A DNA stretch of 64,000 bases from Clostridiales bacterium (GTDB lineage: Bacteria; Bacillota; Clostridia; Oscillospirales; Oscillospiraceae). The notes beneath the pieces were generated by a model. It made no database searches and had not been told where the DNA came from. It saw only the letters and a program-made list of their open reading frames with translations. The DNA lies in NCBI GenBank assembly GCA_025757645.1, contig CP107216.1, positions 1,115,501-1,179,500 on the forward strand, read 5' to 3'. The position numbers were made by a program, and so were the translations under genes. Each line of letters begins with the position of its first letter. Positions within the stretch are counted from its first letter, which is position 1. This document shows positions 49,109 to 57,329 of the stretch, piece after piece.

Positions 49109-51166
49109 TCAGTTAAAATGCCCGTCGTTGGCGGCGAAGAGCCGTGCGCACTGGGCGCGCAGCGCCGCGTGCTCGGGCGCGGAGAGCGTCGGGTCGGCGG
49201 CGAGCACCGTGCGGGCCGCGTCGCGCGCGTCGTTGACGGCGGTCATGTTCGTGCCGAGGTCGGCAATGTGCAGCGCCGGCAGACCGTGCTGCCGGTTGCC
49301 GAAGAAGTCGCCCGGGCCGCGCTGGCGCAGGTCGGCCTCCGCGATCTGAAAGCCGTCGGCCGTGTCGCACAGCACCTTCAGGCGCGCGCGCGCTTCGTCC
49401 GTGTGCGCGTCCGACACGAGCACGCAGTATGACTGAAACGGCCCACGCCCGATGCGCCCGCGCAGCTGGTGCAGCTGCGAGAGGCCGAAGCGCTCGGCGT
49501 TTTCGATGATCATGAGCGCCGCGTTCGGCACGTCCACGCCGACCTCAATGACCGTCGTCGAGACGAGAATGTCCGTCTCTCCGGCGGCGAAGGCGGCCAT
49601 GCAGGCGTCCTTGTCTTTGGCCTTCATGCGGCCGTGGATGCAGGCCACGCGGTGCTGCGGAAACGTCCGCTGCAGCACCTGCGCGTGCTCTTCGGCGGAC
49701 TTGAGATCGGACGGAACGTCGTCTGTCTCCTCCACCTTCGGGCAGACGACGAACACCTGCCGCCCCTCGCCGATGAGCTTGTCGATGAAGGCGTTGAGCC
49801 GCGCGCGGTAGCGCTCGTCCACGCACACGGTCTGCACCGGCTGGCGGCCGGGCGGCAGCTCGTCGATGATCGACACGTCCAGATCGCCGTACACCAGCAG
49901 TGCCAGTGTGCGCGGGATGGGCGTCGCGCTCATGACGAGCGTGTGCGGCTGCTCGCCCTTGCGCACAAGCGCGGCGCGCTGCTCGACGCCGAAGCGGTGC
50001 TGCTCGTCCGTGATGACGAGACCGAGACGGAAAAACGTCACCGAGTCGCTGATGAGCGCGTGTGTGCCGACGACGACGTCGAGCAGGCCGCCGGCGAGCG
50101 CCTCTTTTACTTCACGCTTCTGCCGCGCGGTCATTGCGCCCGTCAGCCGGCCGACGCGGATGCCGAACGGCTCGAGCAGTGTACGCAGCGTGTGTTCATG
50201 CTGCTCGGTGAGGATCTCCGTCGGCGCCATGAAGGCGCTCTGGCAGTCGTTTTCGTGCGCAAACCAGATGCACGCCGCGGCGACGAGCGTCTTGCCCGAG
50301 CCGACGTCGCCCTGCACGAGGCGGCTCATCGGCACGCCGGAGATCATATCCTGCACGGCGGCGGCGACGGCGCGCTGCTGCGCCCCGGTGGGCGAGAAGG
50401 GGAGCGTGCGGTAAAATGTCTCGAGGTCGGCGGCTTTCATACGGATGCCGCCCTCGGCGCGCCGCTGCGAGCGGATGCGCGCCATGGCGGTCGAGAGCAC
50501 GAACAGCTCCTCGAACACCAGCCGCTTGCGCGCTGTGTCGAGCGCCTGCGCATCGGCCGGCTGGTGGATGTTCTGCAGGGCATAGTCCTGCTGTGCGAGG
50601 TGATAGGTGCGCGCAATGTCCGCCGGGATCACGTCCTGCAGCTGCCCGATGCAGGCGTGCAGCGCGGGCGTCATGGCCTTGCGGATGTCGTTTTGCGTCA
50701 CGCCGGTCGTCAGCGGGTAGACCGGGTAAAAGCAGTTGGTCACGCTGCCGCAGCGCGCCGCCTGCTCGCAGACGGGGTTCGTCATCGTCTTGCGAAAGCC
50801 GTTGGCTTCCACCTTGCCGTAGAAAATGTACGTTTCGCCCGCGTGCAGATTGTTTTTGCGGTAGGGCTGGTTGAAGTAGGTCACGTCCAGCGCGCCGGTG
50901 TCGTCCGCGATGCGCACCTTGACGAGCGTGAGCCCGCTGCGGACATACTGCGCGCGCGGCTCGGCCGCGACCGCGGCGCGGATGCACACGGCCTCGCCGG
51001 GCTGTGCGTCCGCGATCGTGCGAAACTGCGTCCGGTCCTCGTACCGGCGGGGGTATAATCCCGCCAGATCGCGCAGCGTCGCCACGCCGAGCTTTTGAAA
51101 TGCCTGCGCTTTTTTCGGCCCGATGCCGGCCAGCGCCTCGAGTGGGGTGTCCGGTGTGTAGGTCAT
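49109..51166 (-). CDS. recG: ATP-dependent DNA helicase RecG
   Basis: A 685-residue branch-migration helicase that rescues stalled forks. The N-terminal wedge/OB domain (about 1-240) includes LAGIGPKKAQAFQKLGV. Helicase lobe 1 has GDVGSGKT and the DEQH box with DEQHRFGVEQR; lobe 2 has STTVIEVGVDVPNA and QLRGRIGRG. The RecG C-terminal motif is at the end. Start 51166 follows GGAGGATTGC. It overlaps the glycosylase gene by four bases. Confidence 0.95.
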   Translation of the reverse strand: MTYTPDTPLEALAGIGPKKAQAFQKLGVATLRDLAGLYPRRYEDRTQFRTIADAQPGEAVCIRAAVAAEPRAQYVRSGLTLVKVRIADDTGALDVTYFNQPYRKNNLHAGETYIFYGKVEANGFRKTMTNPVCEQAARCGSVTNCFYPVYPLTTGVTQNDIRKAMTPALHACIGQLQDVIPADIARTYHLAQQDYALQNIHQPADAQALDTARKRLVFEELFVLSTAMARIRSQRRAEGGIRMKAADLETFYRTLPFSPTGAQQRAVAAAVQDMISGVPMSRLVQGDVGSGKTLVAAACIWFAHENDCQSAFMAPTEILTEQHEHTLRTLLEPFGIRVGRLTGAMTARQKREVKEALAGGLLDVVVGTHALISDSVTFFRLGLVITDEQHRFGVEQRAALVRKGEQPHTLVMSATPIPRTLALLVYGDLDVSIIDELPPGRQPVQTVCVDERYRARLNAFIDKLIGEGRQVFVVCPKVEETDDVPSDLKSAEEHAQVLQRTFPQHRVACIHGRMKAKDKDACMAAFAAGETDILVSTTVIEVGVDVPNAALMIIENAERFGLSQLHQLRGRIGRGPFQSYCVLVSDAHTDEARARLKVLCDTADGFQIAEADLRQRGPGDFFGNRQHGLPALHIADLGTNMTAVNDARDAARTVLAADPTLSAPEHAALRAQCARLFAANDGHFN

Positions 51167-51699
51167 GTGCAATCCTCCTGTGCGCCGCATTTCCAGCGCC
51201 AGAGCCGCGCCTGATCCTCGGGCGCGGCATAGCCGATGCCGACGCGCGTATCGGTCTCGAGCGCGAAGTGCCGCCCGTCGTCCTCGATCCAGAGTTCCGG
51301 GCAGGTTGTGATATCGCCGTCGTTGAACGCCTTGTCGATCTGCAGTCGCCTGGTCAGCTTGCCGGGGCCGTTCGCGCCGTCTGCGCACGCGCGGATGAGC
51401 ACGGCCTGCGGCTCGTCCACGTGCCCGGTCACGATGTTGAGCATCCAGTGCATGCCGTAGCAGAGGTAGACGTAGATCGTGCCGCCGTCGTGATAGAGCA
51501 CCTCCGTGCGCTTTGTGCGCCCGTGACAGGCATGACAGGCCGTGTCCTGCGCGCCGCGGTAGGCTTCCGTCTCCGTGATGCGCGCACGCAGCAGCGTGCC
51601 GTCCGGCAGCCGGCGCACCAGAATGCGCCCAACCAGGTCCGGCGCGACGCAGAGTACGTCGCGCCGGAAAAATTCCCGATCTTGCAGTTTCCTATCCAT
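51163..51699 (-). CDS. DNA-3-methyladenine glycosylase (AAG/MPG type)
   Basis: A 178-residue alkylbase glycosylase that removes 3-methyladenine and related lesions. The catalytic Glu is in ARITETEAYRG, with HGRTKRTEVLYHDGGTIYVYLCYGMH and the LIRACADGANGPGKLTRRL core. Coupled by overlap to recG downstream and to apbE upstream, so repair and apbE genes share a transcript. Confidence 0.93.
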   Translation of the reverse strand: MDRKLQDREFFRRDVLCVAPDLVGRILVRRLPDGTLLRARITETEAYRGAQDTACHACHGRTKRTEVLYHDGGTIYVYLCYGMHWMLNIVTGHVDEPQAVLIRACADGANGPGKLTRRLQIDKAFNDGDITTCPELWIEDDGRHFALETDTRVGIGYAAPEDQARLWRWKCGAQEDCT

Positions 51700-52745
51700 C
51701 AGCTTTCATACTGGACGACATAGTTGTCGCCGTTGGGCGTGAATTTTCCGTACAGGCCGTTGGTGAGGATGACATGGCCGTCGGACTTGACGAGCACCAT
51801 CTCAAACCCGCCGTAGGTGCGCCAGTAGTTGAGCGCTGCCTGCGGCCCGAGCACGAACATCGCGGTCGACAGGCAGTCGGCCATGGTGCCGTCCTCGCAC
51901 ACGATCGTCACAGACAGCAGGCCGTTGTTCACCGGCAGCCCGGTCTTGGGGGAGAGGATGTGGTGGTATTTCTGCCCGCCCTCGGTGAAAAAGCGCTGGT
52001 AGCTGCCGGAGGTGATGACGGCCGTCTCGCCCACGGTGAGGTAGCCGAGATAGCTGCCGGTGTCGTTCGGATCCTGCACGGCGATGTTCCAGTCGCTGCC
52101 GTCCGGCTTTTTGCCGAGCGTCTGCACGTTGCCGCCGAGGGACACCACGCCGCTCGTGACGCCGGCGGCGCGCATGGCCTGAATGGCATAGTCCGACGCA
52201 CAGCCCTTGGCCACCGCGCCGAAGCTCAGCGACATGTCCGCCGGCATGGTCACGAGCGAGTTTGCGCTGTCGTCCGTGCTCGAGAGCTGTACCTTGCTCA
52301 TGTCCACGCACGGGAGCAGACGCTCGATCTCCGCGTCCGACGGCACGCGGTAGTTCTGGTCGATGAAGCCCCAGAGCTTGCTCAGGGGGTAGGTCGTCAG
52401 GTCGAGCGCGCCGTCCGAGCGCTCGTATACCGTCTGCGCCGTGCGCAGCATCTTGGCGATCTGCTCGTTGACGACGACGGAGCCGCCCATGGCGTGGTTG
52501 ATCTCATAGGTCTTGCTGCGCTCGTTTTCCGGGTCGAGCAGCGTGTCCATGCTGTTGATGATGCTGATGGCGGCGTTGATGCCGTCGTCGGCCTTCTTGC
52601 CGTAGGCGGTCAGGTCCATGACGGTGTCCATGGCAAAGATCTGCTGCGTGGTGCTTTTGTCCTCGCCGCAGGCGCTCAGCGGCAGCACGAGCGCACAGCA
52701 CAGCAGCAGTGCGAGCAGGCGGGTATGCAGGCGTTTATGGTTCAT
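51699..52745 (-). CDS. apbE: FAD:protein FMN transferase (ApbE), lipoprotein
   Basis: A 348-residue exported lipoprotein (lipobox LSAC, lipid cysteine 26) that attaches FMN covalently to a Thr/Ser of target flavoproteins. It has the AMDTVMDLTAYG start, the ALDLTTYPLSKLWGF motif, DMSLSFGAVAKGCASD, GGNVQTLG and the Mg-site region near TADCLSTAMFVLG (here MADCLSTAMFVLG). It lies 0.3 kb from a gene for an FMN_bind flavoprotein whose acceptor residue is altered. Targets such as Rnf or Nqr-type subunits would be elsewhere. Confidence 0.93.
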   Translation of the reverse strand: MNHKRLHTRLLALLLCCALVLPLSACGEDKSTTQQIFAMDTVMDLTAYGKKADDGINAAISIINSMDTLLDPENERSKTYEINHAMGGSVVVNEQIAKMLRTAQTVYERSDGALDLTTYPLSKLWGFIDQNYRVPSDAEIERLLPCVDMSKVQLSSTDDSANSLVTMPADMSLSFGAVAKGCASDYAIQAMRAAGVTSGVVSLGGNVQTLGKKPDGSDWNIAVQDPNDTGSYLGYLTVGETAVITSGSYQRFFTEGGQKYHHILSPKTGLPVNNGLLSVTIVCEDGTMADCLSTAMFVLGPQAALNYWRTYGGFEMVLVKSDGHVILTNGLYGKFTPNGDNYVVQYES

Positions 52746-52824
52746 AGAGGGTGTGTCCTTCCGATACAGGTTTCTTGCGACCAGTATAGCATATCCACCG
52801 TCAAATGGGAACAGAAAATCCTGC

Positions 52825-52853
52825 TTTACATTTTGTCCGGACTTTGCTATAAT
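52825..52853 (+). promoter_or_regulatory. promoter of tRNA-Arg
   Basis: TTTACA (52825-52830), 17-base spacer, TATAAT (52848-52853), 17 bases before the tRNA. Confidence 0.75.
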
Positions 52854-52869
52854 ATCTCCTGCTGAATAT

Positions 52870-52946
52870 GCGCCCGTAGCTCAGCTGGATAGAGTGACAG
52901 ACTCCGACTCTGTAGGCCAGCGGTTCGAATCCGCTCGGGCGTACCA
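52870..52946 (+). tRNA. tRNA-Arg (anticodon CCG)
   Basis: 77-nt cloverleaf: acceptor GCGCCCG with CGGGCGT (a G1-U72 wobble pair at the end), anticodon stem ACAGA / TCTGT around CTCCGAC, T-arm GCGGTTCGAATCCGC, discriminator A, encoded CCA. Reads CGG codons. Confidence 0.95.
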
Positions 52947-52947
52947 C

Positions 52948-52982
52948 AAAGGAAGCATCCGAACCGGATGCTTCCTTTTTCA
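52948..52982 (+). terminator. terminator after tRNA-Arg
   Basis: Stem AAAGGAAGCATCCG / CGGATGCTTCCTTT with AAC loop, then TTC. Confidence 0.85.
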
Positions 52983-52997
52983 TATCGTGCATAATGA

Positions 52998-53030
52998 CAA
53001 GCGCCTCAGAGTTTGACTCTGAGGCGCTTG
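52998..53030. repeat. 15-bp perfect inverted repeat
   Basis: CAAGCGCCTCAGAGT / ACTCTGAGGCGCTTG with a 3-base centre, between tRNA-Arg and the end of the flavoprotein gene. No T-tract on either side. It may still end the minus-strand operon or block 3' decay. Confidence 0.5.
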
Positions 53031-53057
53031 CGTATCTGAGATGCTGTAAGGGGGGGA

Positions 53058-54872
53058 TTACAGCAAAGCCTGATCGGTGACGGCGCGGCCGGCGATGCGT
53101 CCATAGAACAGGGCGCTGCCGATCGACGTGCCGCAGGTCGGGTACTGCGTGCCGTACATGCCGGTGCCGGCAACTTCGCCCGCGGCGTACAGGTGCGGGA
53201 TCACGGAGCCGTCGGGCTTCATGACGCGCGCGGAGACGTCCGTCTCGAGGCCGCCGAACGTGACGGTTACGCACGGGTGCATGCGCAGGGCCACGAACTT
53301 GGGCCCCTTGATCGGGTGCAGGAACTCGGCCGGCTTGCCGAAGTCTTCGTCGACACCCTTTTCGACCAGCTCGCAGTAGCGGTCATAGGTCGCCTGCAGC
53401 GTTGCCGGGTCGCAGCCCATCTTCTTGGCCAGGCCCTCGATGGAGGTGGCGCAGGGATCTTTGGACTTGCCGGCGACAGCGGACTTGTAACCGTACTGCA
53501 CGCCGCCGTAGGGCTCTTTGCCGCTGGTGATGTACCAGCCGCAGTTGCTGCCGGAGCGGGCGATGGCGTCGCTGACCGTGTACTGATAGCTCCACTCGTT
53601 GACGACGCGCTCGCCGCGGTCGTTGACGATGAGGCCGGACTCGTCGTTGATGCCGATGCCGCAGGTTAGGCTCGTGTACACGACCTGCACGGCGGGATGC
53701 TCGTAGTTGAGCGCGCCGATCTTCTCGGCGGCCGTCAGACCGTCGCCGACGTTGCCATGCGGCACGTTGCTGAAGTAATGTGCGACGGGGTAGCGCGCGA
53801 CCATTTCCTTGTTGCGGGCATAGCCGCCGGTCGCAAGGATGACGCCCTTTCTTGCGTAGAGCGTGAGCTTGGCGCCGCCCTTGCGCGTGCACGTCACGCC
53901 GGTGACGACACCCGCCTCGTCCGTGAGGATCTCGTTCATGGCGGTGTCGTAGATGATCTCGCCGCCGAGGTCGTTTTCATAGTACAGCGTCAGGGGCGTG
54001 GAGATCTCGCCGCCTTCGCCGTTGGTCTGTCCGCCGCCGCCGGGGGAGTTGTGCACGCGCCACGGCTGCAGGCTGACGTGGATGGGTTCGACATCGAGCA
54101 CGTCAAAGTGCGTCTTGAGCACGCCGTCCTTTTCCACGGGCTTGGACAGCGGCTGCCACGGCTCTGCGAGCACTTCCGCGGGGTCGCCCTTCACGGTCGC
54201 CTCGATGGAGGTGAGCCAGTCGAGCGTCTGGTTGAGGTGATCGACCAGATAGCGGTTTTTCGACTCGTCCATGAACTTGCCGTTGCGGTTGCCGACGTCC
54301 ATGAGGTAGTCGTAGACCATGTCCGTGTTGTCGTACAGGCCCTGCTTTTTCTGCCACTTCGTGCCGGCGCCGAGGAGCTTGCCGCCGCTTCTCGCGGTGG
54401 CGCCGCCGGTGATGCCCTGCTTTTCGACGATGACGACTTCCGCGCCGGCCAGCTTCGCCTCAATGGCTGCGGCCAGACCGCCTGCGCCCGCGCCGCACAC
54501 GACCACGTCGACCGTGCGCACTTCATCCTGGTACTCCGGCGCCTTCGGGGCGGGAGCAGCCTTGAGCGCGGCAATGTTCTCCTTGGACGCACCGGCAGCC
54601 TTGAGTGCTGCCGCCGTCGCGTCGAGGATGGCGGCGCACGTCAGATCTGCGCCGTCGACCGTGGGGATGTTCAGCGTCTGGTACTCCACGATCAGCTTGG
54701 GGTAGCGCTCTATCGGCGTCGTGTTCAGGCCCCAGGCAATGCCGCGGTATTCCTTGTGCTGCGTCACTTTTACGGATTCGATCCGGTTTTCCGATACCGT
54801 CACGCTGACGATGAGCTTACCGCCGTAGCCGCGGCCGGTGCCCTCGTAGGTTCCGGGATTGTAACTAGCCAT
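53058..54872 (-). CDS. FMN-bind/FAD-binding flavoprotein of the fumarate/urocanate reductase and BaiJ type
   Basis: A 604-residue flavoprotein. Residues about 5-90 are an FMN_bind domain (GTYEGTGRGYGGKLIVSVTV), and residues about 120-600 are the FAD_binding_2 fold (VVVCGAGAGGLAAAIEA, ITGGATARSGG, GVILATGGYARN, and near the end HLYAAGEVAGTGMYG). Relatives reduce fumarate, urocanate or unsaturated steroid-like acids. The covalent FMN site, normally SGAT-like, reads VDGADLTC (residues 72-79), with Asp76 in place of the acceptor Thr. No signal peptide is present, so it is cytoplasmic. It is the third gene of the SDR-CoA transferase operon. Confidence 0.87.
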   Translation of the reverse strand: MASYNPGTYEGTGRGYGGKLIVSVTVSENRIESVKVTQHKEYRGIAWGLNTTPIERYPKLIVEYQTLNIPTVDGADLTCAAILDATAAALKAAGASKENIAALKAAPAPKAPEYQDEVRTVDVVVCGAGAGGLAAAIEAKLAGAEVVIVEKQGITGGATARSGGKLLGAGTKWQKKQGLYDNTDMVYDYLMDVGNRNGKFMDESKNRYLVDHLNQTLDWLTSIEATVKGDPAEVLAEPWQPLSKPVEKDGVLKTHFDVLDVEPIHVSLQPWRVHNSPGGGGQTNGEGGEISTPLTLYYENDLGGEIIYDTAMNEILTDEAGVVTGVTCTRKGGAKLTLYARKGVILATGGYARNKEMVARYPVAHYFSNVPHGNVGDGLTAAEKIGALNYEHPAVQVVYTSLTCGIGINDESGLIVNDRGERVVNEWSYQYTVSDAIARSGSNCGWYITSGKEPYGGVQYGYKSAVAGKSKDPCATSIEGLAKKMGCDPATLQATYDRYCELVEKGVDEDFGKPAEFLHPIKGPKFVALRMHPCVTVTFGGLETDVSARVMKPDGSVIPHLYAAGEVAGTGMYGTQYPTCGTSIGSALFYGRIAGRAVTDQALL

Positions 54873-54920
54873 ATTTGGAACCTCCGTTTTGATTTATGGT
54901 TATATGGTTATAGGATGCTT

Positions 54921-56273
54921 TTACAGATCCAGCTTTTCGGCCTGGTCGTCTCTCCAGAAGAACTGCCAGTCCTTGAGGTGCCACTGGATGGCTGTCTCGC
55001 GTGGATCCATGGTCGCGGTCACGCCCTTGGCGTACATGTCGTCGATCTGCGCTTCCGTGTAGCCGAGGAACTCCAGCACCTCGCGGCTGTGCTCGCCGAA
55101 CGTCGGCGCGGAGGCGACGATCTGCGCGGGGTTCTTCTTGAATTTGTTCGTGATGCCGATGCCCTTCATCTCGCCGTAGACGCTGTCGGTCCAGGTGGCG
55201 ATGTCGTGGCGGGCGGCGTACTGCGCGCTCTTTTCGATGTCCGCGGGGCCGAAGGCCTTCTGGTTCGGGATGCCGGCCTTGTTCATGATGGCCTCGACCT
55301 CATCGACGGTGCGCTCGGCGCAGAACTTCGTGATGGCCGCCTCGATGCGCTGGCCGCGCGGCAGGGACTTCAGCGAGCCCGTCATGCCCTCGGGGAAGTC
55401 GGGGTCCGTGCCGTCGCCCGGCGTGGGCAGACCGACGAGCGGGTAGCCCTTTTTCGTGTTGCCGGCGCCGACCATGCCGATGAAGATCGTGCCTCCGTCC
55501 TTGCAGTCGTAGAACGAGAAGCCTGCCGCGATGTCGCTGACGTTTCCGGTGCGGTACTTGACCGGCTCGCCCGGGCCGGGGTAGCCCTTGTTGAACCACT
55601 CGGCCGGGTAGCTGCCCAGCAGGCGGAACATTGTCTCATACTGCGACACGTCGCATGCGTCGCCCTCGCCGGTGATGCGCGCGTTGGTCATGATGGACAG
55701 CGCGCAGATGCAGGCGTTGTAGGCGGTGGCATAGTCGGACAGGTACGGGTTGACCTTCAGCGGGGGAGACGTGGGGCTCGTGCCGTTCATGTACATGTAG
55801 CCGCCCATGGCCTGGCCGGAGACGTCGTAGGCCGCCTTGTTCTTGTCCGGGCCGGTCTGGCCGTAGCCGGAGACGTGGACGATGGCGAGCTTGCGGTTGA
55901 TCTTCCACATATGCTCGTCGCTCAGGCCGTTTTTGGCATACGTGCCGGGACGGCCGGACTCGATCCAGATGTCCGCCCACGCGATCAGCTTCTCGAGCAC
56001 CTCTTTGCCCTTGGCGGTGCGGGTGTTGAGCGTGATGGAGTACGTGTTGCGGTGATCCTGCGAGTAGCCGTAGTTGCCGCGGGTCTGGCAGGGCATGTTC
56101 GGGGACTCGACCTGCACGACCTGCGCGCCCATCTCGGCCATGATGCTCGCGGCGAAGGGGCCGGCGATGTTCGTGCCCGTCATGAGCACTTTCACGCTCG
56201 AGAGAACGCCGAACTTCGGGAACTGACCGAACGGCATATGGGTGCCGTAGTAATCTTTATAATGCGTCGACAT
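54921..56273 (-). CDS. CaiB/BaiF-type CoA transferase
   Basis: A 450-residue class III CoA transferase that moves CoA between carboxylic acids. The family opening PKFGVLSSVKVLMTGTNIAGPFAASIMAEMGAQVV, VHVSGYGQTGPD and the NPYLSDYA segment with the catalytic Asp are present. The overall pattern, including RGNYGYSQDHRN, WADIWIESGRPGTYAKNGLSDE, SFYDCKDGGTIFIGM and DPDFPEGMTG, recalls BaiF/BaiK of bile-acid 7-dehydroxylating clostridia more than carnitine CaiB. This is from memory of the family, not an alignment. AAAGGAAA precedes the ATG. Confidence 0.88.
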   Translation of the reverse strand: MSTHYKDYYGTHMPFGQFPKFGVLSSVKVLMTGTNIAGPFAASIMAEMGAQVVQVESPNMPCQTRGNYGYSQDHRNTYSITLNTRTAKGKEVLEKLIAWADIWIESGRPGTYAKNGLSDEHMWKINRKLAIVHVSGYGQTGPDKNKAAYDVSGQAMGGYMYMNGTSPTSPPLKVNPYLSDYATAYNACICALSIMTNARITGEGDACDVSQYETMFRLLGSYPAEWFNKGYPGPGEPVKYRTGNVSDIAAGFSFYDCKDGGTIFIGMVGAGNTKKGYPLVGLPTPGDGTDPDFPEGMTGSLKSLPRGQRIEAAITKFCAERTVDEVEAIMNKAGIPNQKAFGPADIEKSAQYAARHDIATWTDSVYGEMKGIGITNKFKKNPAQIVASAPTFGEHSREVLEFLGYTEAQIDDMYAKGVTATMDPRETAIQWHLKDWQFFWRDDQAEKLDL

Positions 56274-56306
56274 AGTAGCGTTTCCTTTCTCAGCAGATGT
56301 GGGCGG

Positions 56307-57122
56307 TTACATGTTGAGCCAGCCGGCGTCGACCTTCAGCTCCGCACCGGAGATGTAGCGAGCGGCAACGTCGTCGGCCAGGTAAGCGATGGCGTTGGCG
56401 CAGTCTTTCGGCTTGCCGAGGATGGGCTTCTTCTCGCCGGGCTTCGTGATGGTGTGCAGCGGAGCAGCCTTGCCGGCGCGCATCTGCCATTCGAGGATGC
56501 CGATGCCCTTTTCGCGCGGCACCTTGTTGATCTCGGTGAGGATGTTCGCGGGCTCGATGCAGTTGCAGCGGATGCCGCGCTCGAAAAACGAGGCGGAGAT
56601 GTTGCGCGTCAGGCCGAGCACGGCGTGCTTGGTTGTGACGTACATCGCGCCGCCCTTCAGACCGCGCAGGGACGCTGCCGAGGCGACGTTGACGATGTTC
56701 GCCGGCGTGCCCTGCTCGAGGAAGATCCTGATGGCGCGCTGGCAGCACAGGAACACGGCGCGCTGGTTGGTCTCGTAGATCATGTCGTAGACCTCCGGTG
56801 TCGTCTCATGGATGGGGAGCTGACCGTCGAGCACGCCGGCGTTGTTGACGAGGATGTCCAGATGGCCGAACTCCTTGAGGCAGGTGTCGAACATGGCCTC
56901 AATCTGTGCCGGGTCGCGCACGTCCGTCTTGACCGGCAGGATGACGCCGGGGGCGTTTTCCGCCGCGACCTTATCGCGCAGGTCTTCCAGCCGTTTCAGG
57001 CGGCGCGCCGCGGCGACGACCTTGGCGCCCTCCATGGCGAACAGCCGCGCGGTCGAGCGGCCAATGCCCGAGCTCGCGCCGGTCACGATGACGACCTTGC
57101 CTTCAAAACGCATCTTTTCCAT
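56307..57122 (-). CDS. short-chain dehydrogenase/reductase
   Basis: A 271-residue NAD(P)-dependent SDR. Cofactor motif TGASSGIG (14-21), NNAG, and the catalytic Ser-Tyr-Lys set (SAASLRGLKGGAMYVTTKH) are intact. The residue set after the second strand (AAARRLKRLEDL) has Arg, which would favour NADP. The C-terminus has an unusual 20-25-residue insert (IKPGEKKP-like) before the usual end. First gene of the operon; AAGGAGG precedes the ATG. A hydroxy-acid or hydroxysteroid substrate would fit the partner genes. Confidence 0.88.
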   Translation of the reverse strand: MEKMRFEGKVVIVTGASSGIGRSTARLFAMEGAKVVAAARRLKRLEDLRDKVAAENAPGVILPVKTDVRDPAQIEAMFDTCLKEFGHLDILVNNAGVLDGQLPIHETTPEVYDMIYETNQRAVFLCCQRAIRIFLEQGTPANIVNVASAASLRGLKGGAMYVTTKHAVLGLTRNISASFFERGIRCNCIEPANILTEINKVPREKGIGILEWQMRAGKAAPLHTITKPGEKKPILGKPKDCANAIAYLADDVAARYISGAELKVDAGWLNM

Positions 57123-57197
57123 GGTATTTGTCCTCCTTATGAAACGGAATGTTTGATGACCCTTGAACGGGTGTGACTTGATGCTCGTCTTGTTAAA

Positions 57198-57227
57198 ATT
57201 GTATCATTTTTATAGAGCGCAGTCCAA
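57198..57227 (-). promoter_or_regulatory. promoter of the SDR-CoA transferase-flavoprotein operon
   Basis: On the minus strand TTGGAC (57227-57222), 18-base spacer, TACAAT (57203-57198). It points away from the LysR gene and shares the intergenic region, the usual setting for LysR control. Confidence 0.6.
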
Positions 57228-57242
57228 TATCGTTTTATGACC

Positions 57243-57271
57243 TTGTCAGAAGAAAAAGTTATGGATATAAT
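57243..57271 (+). promoter_or_regulatory. sigma-A promoter of the LysR-family gene
   Basis: TTGTCA (57243-57248), 17-base spacer, perfect TATAAT (57266-57271). It supports a coding start at about 57330 and excludes the earlier in-frame ATG at 57237. Confidence 0.7.
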
Positions 57272-57329
57272 AAAAGAAAGCAATATTTCGCTGCTGAGCG
57301 TTGCTTATTCGACAAGGAGTGTGGAAACT

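Noticed and set aside
53697..57176. A ~1,160-codon open frame on the plus strand across the bai-like operon
   Set aside because: Antisense to three genes with clear family motifs; composition is typical of third-position GC bias and it has no start signal.
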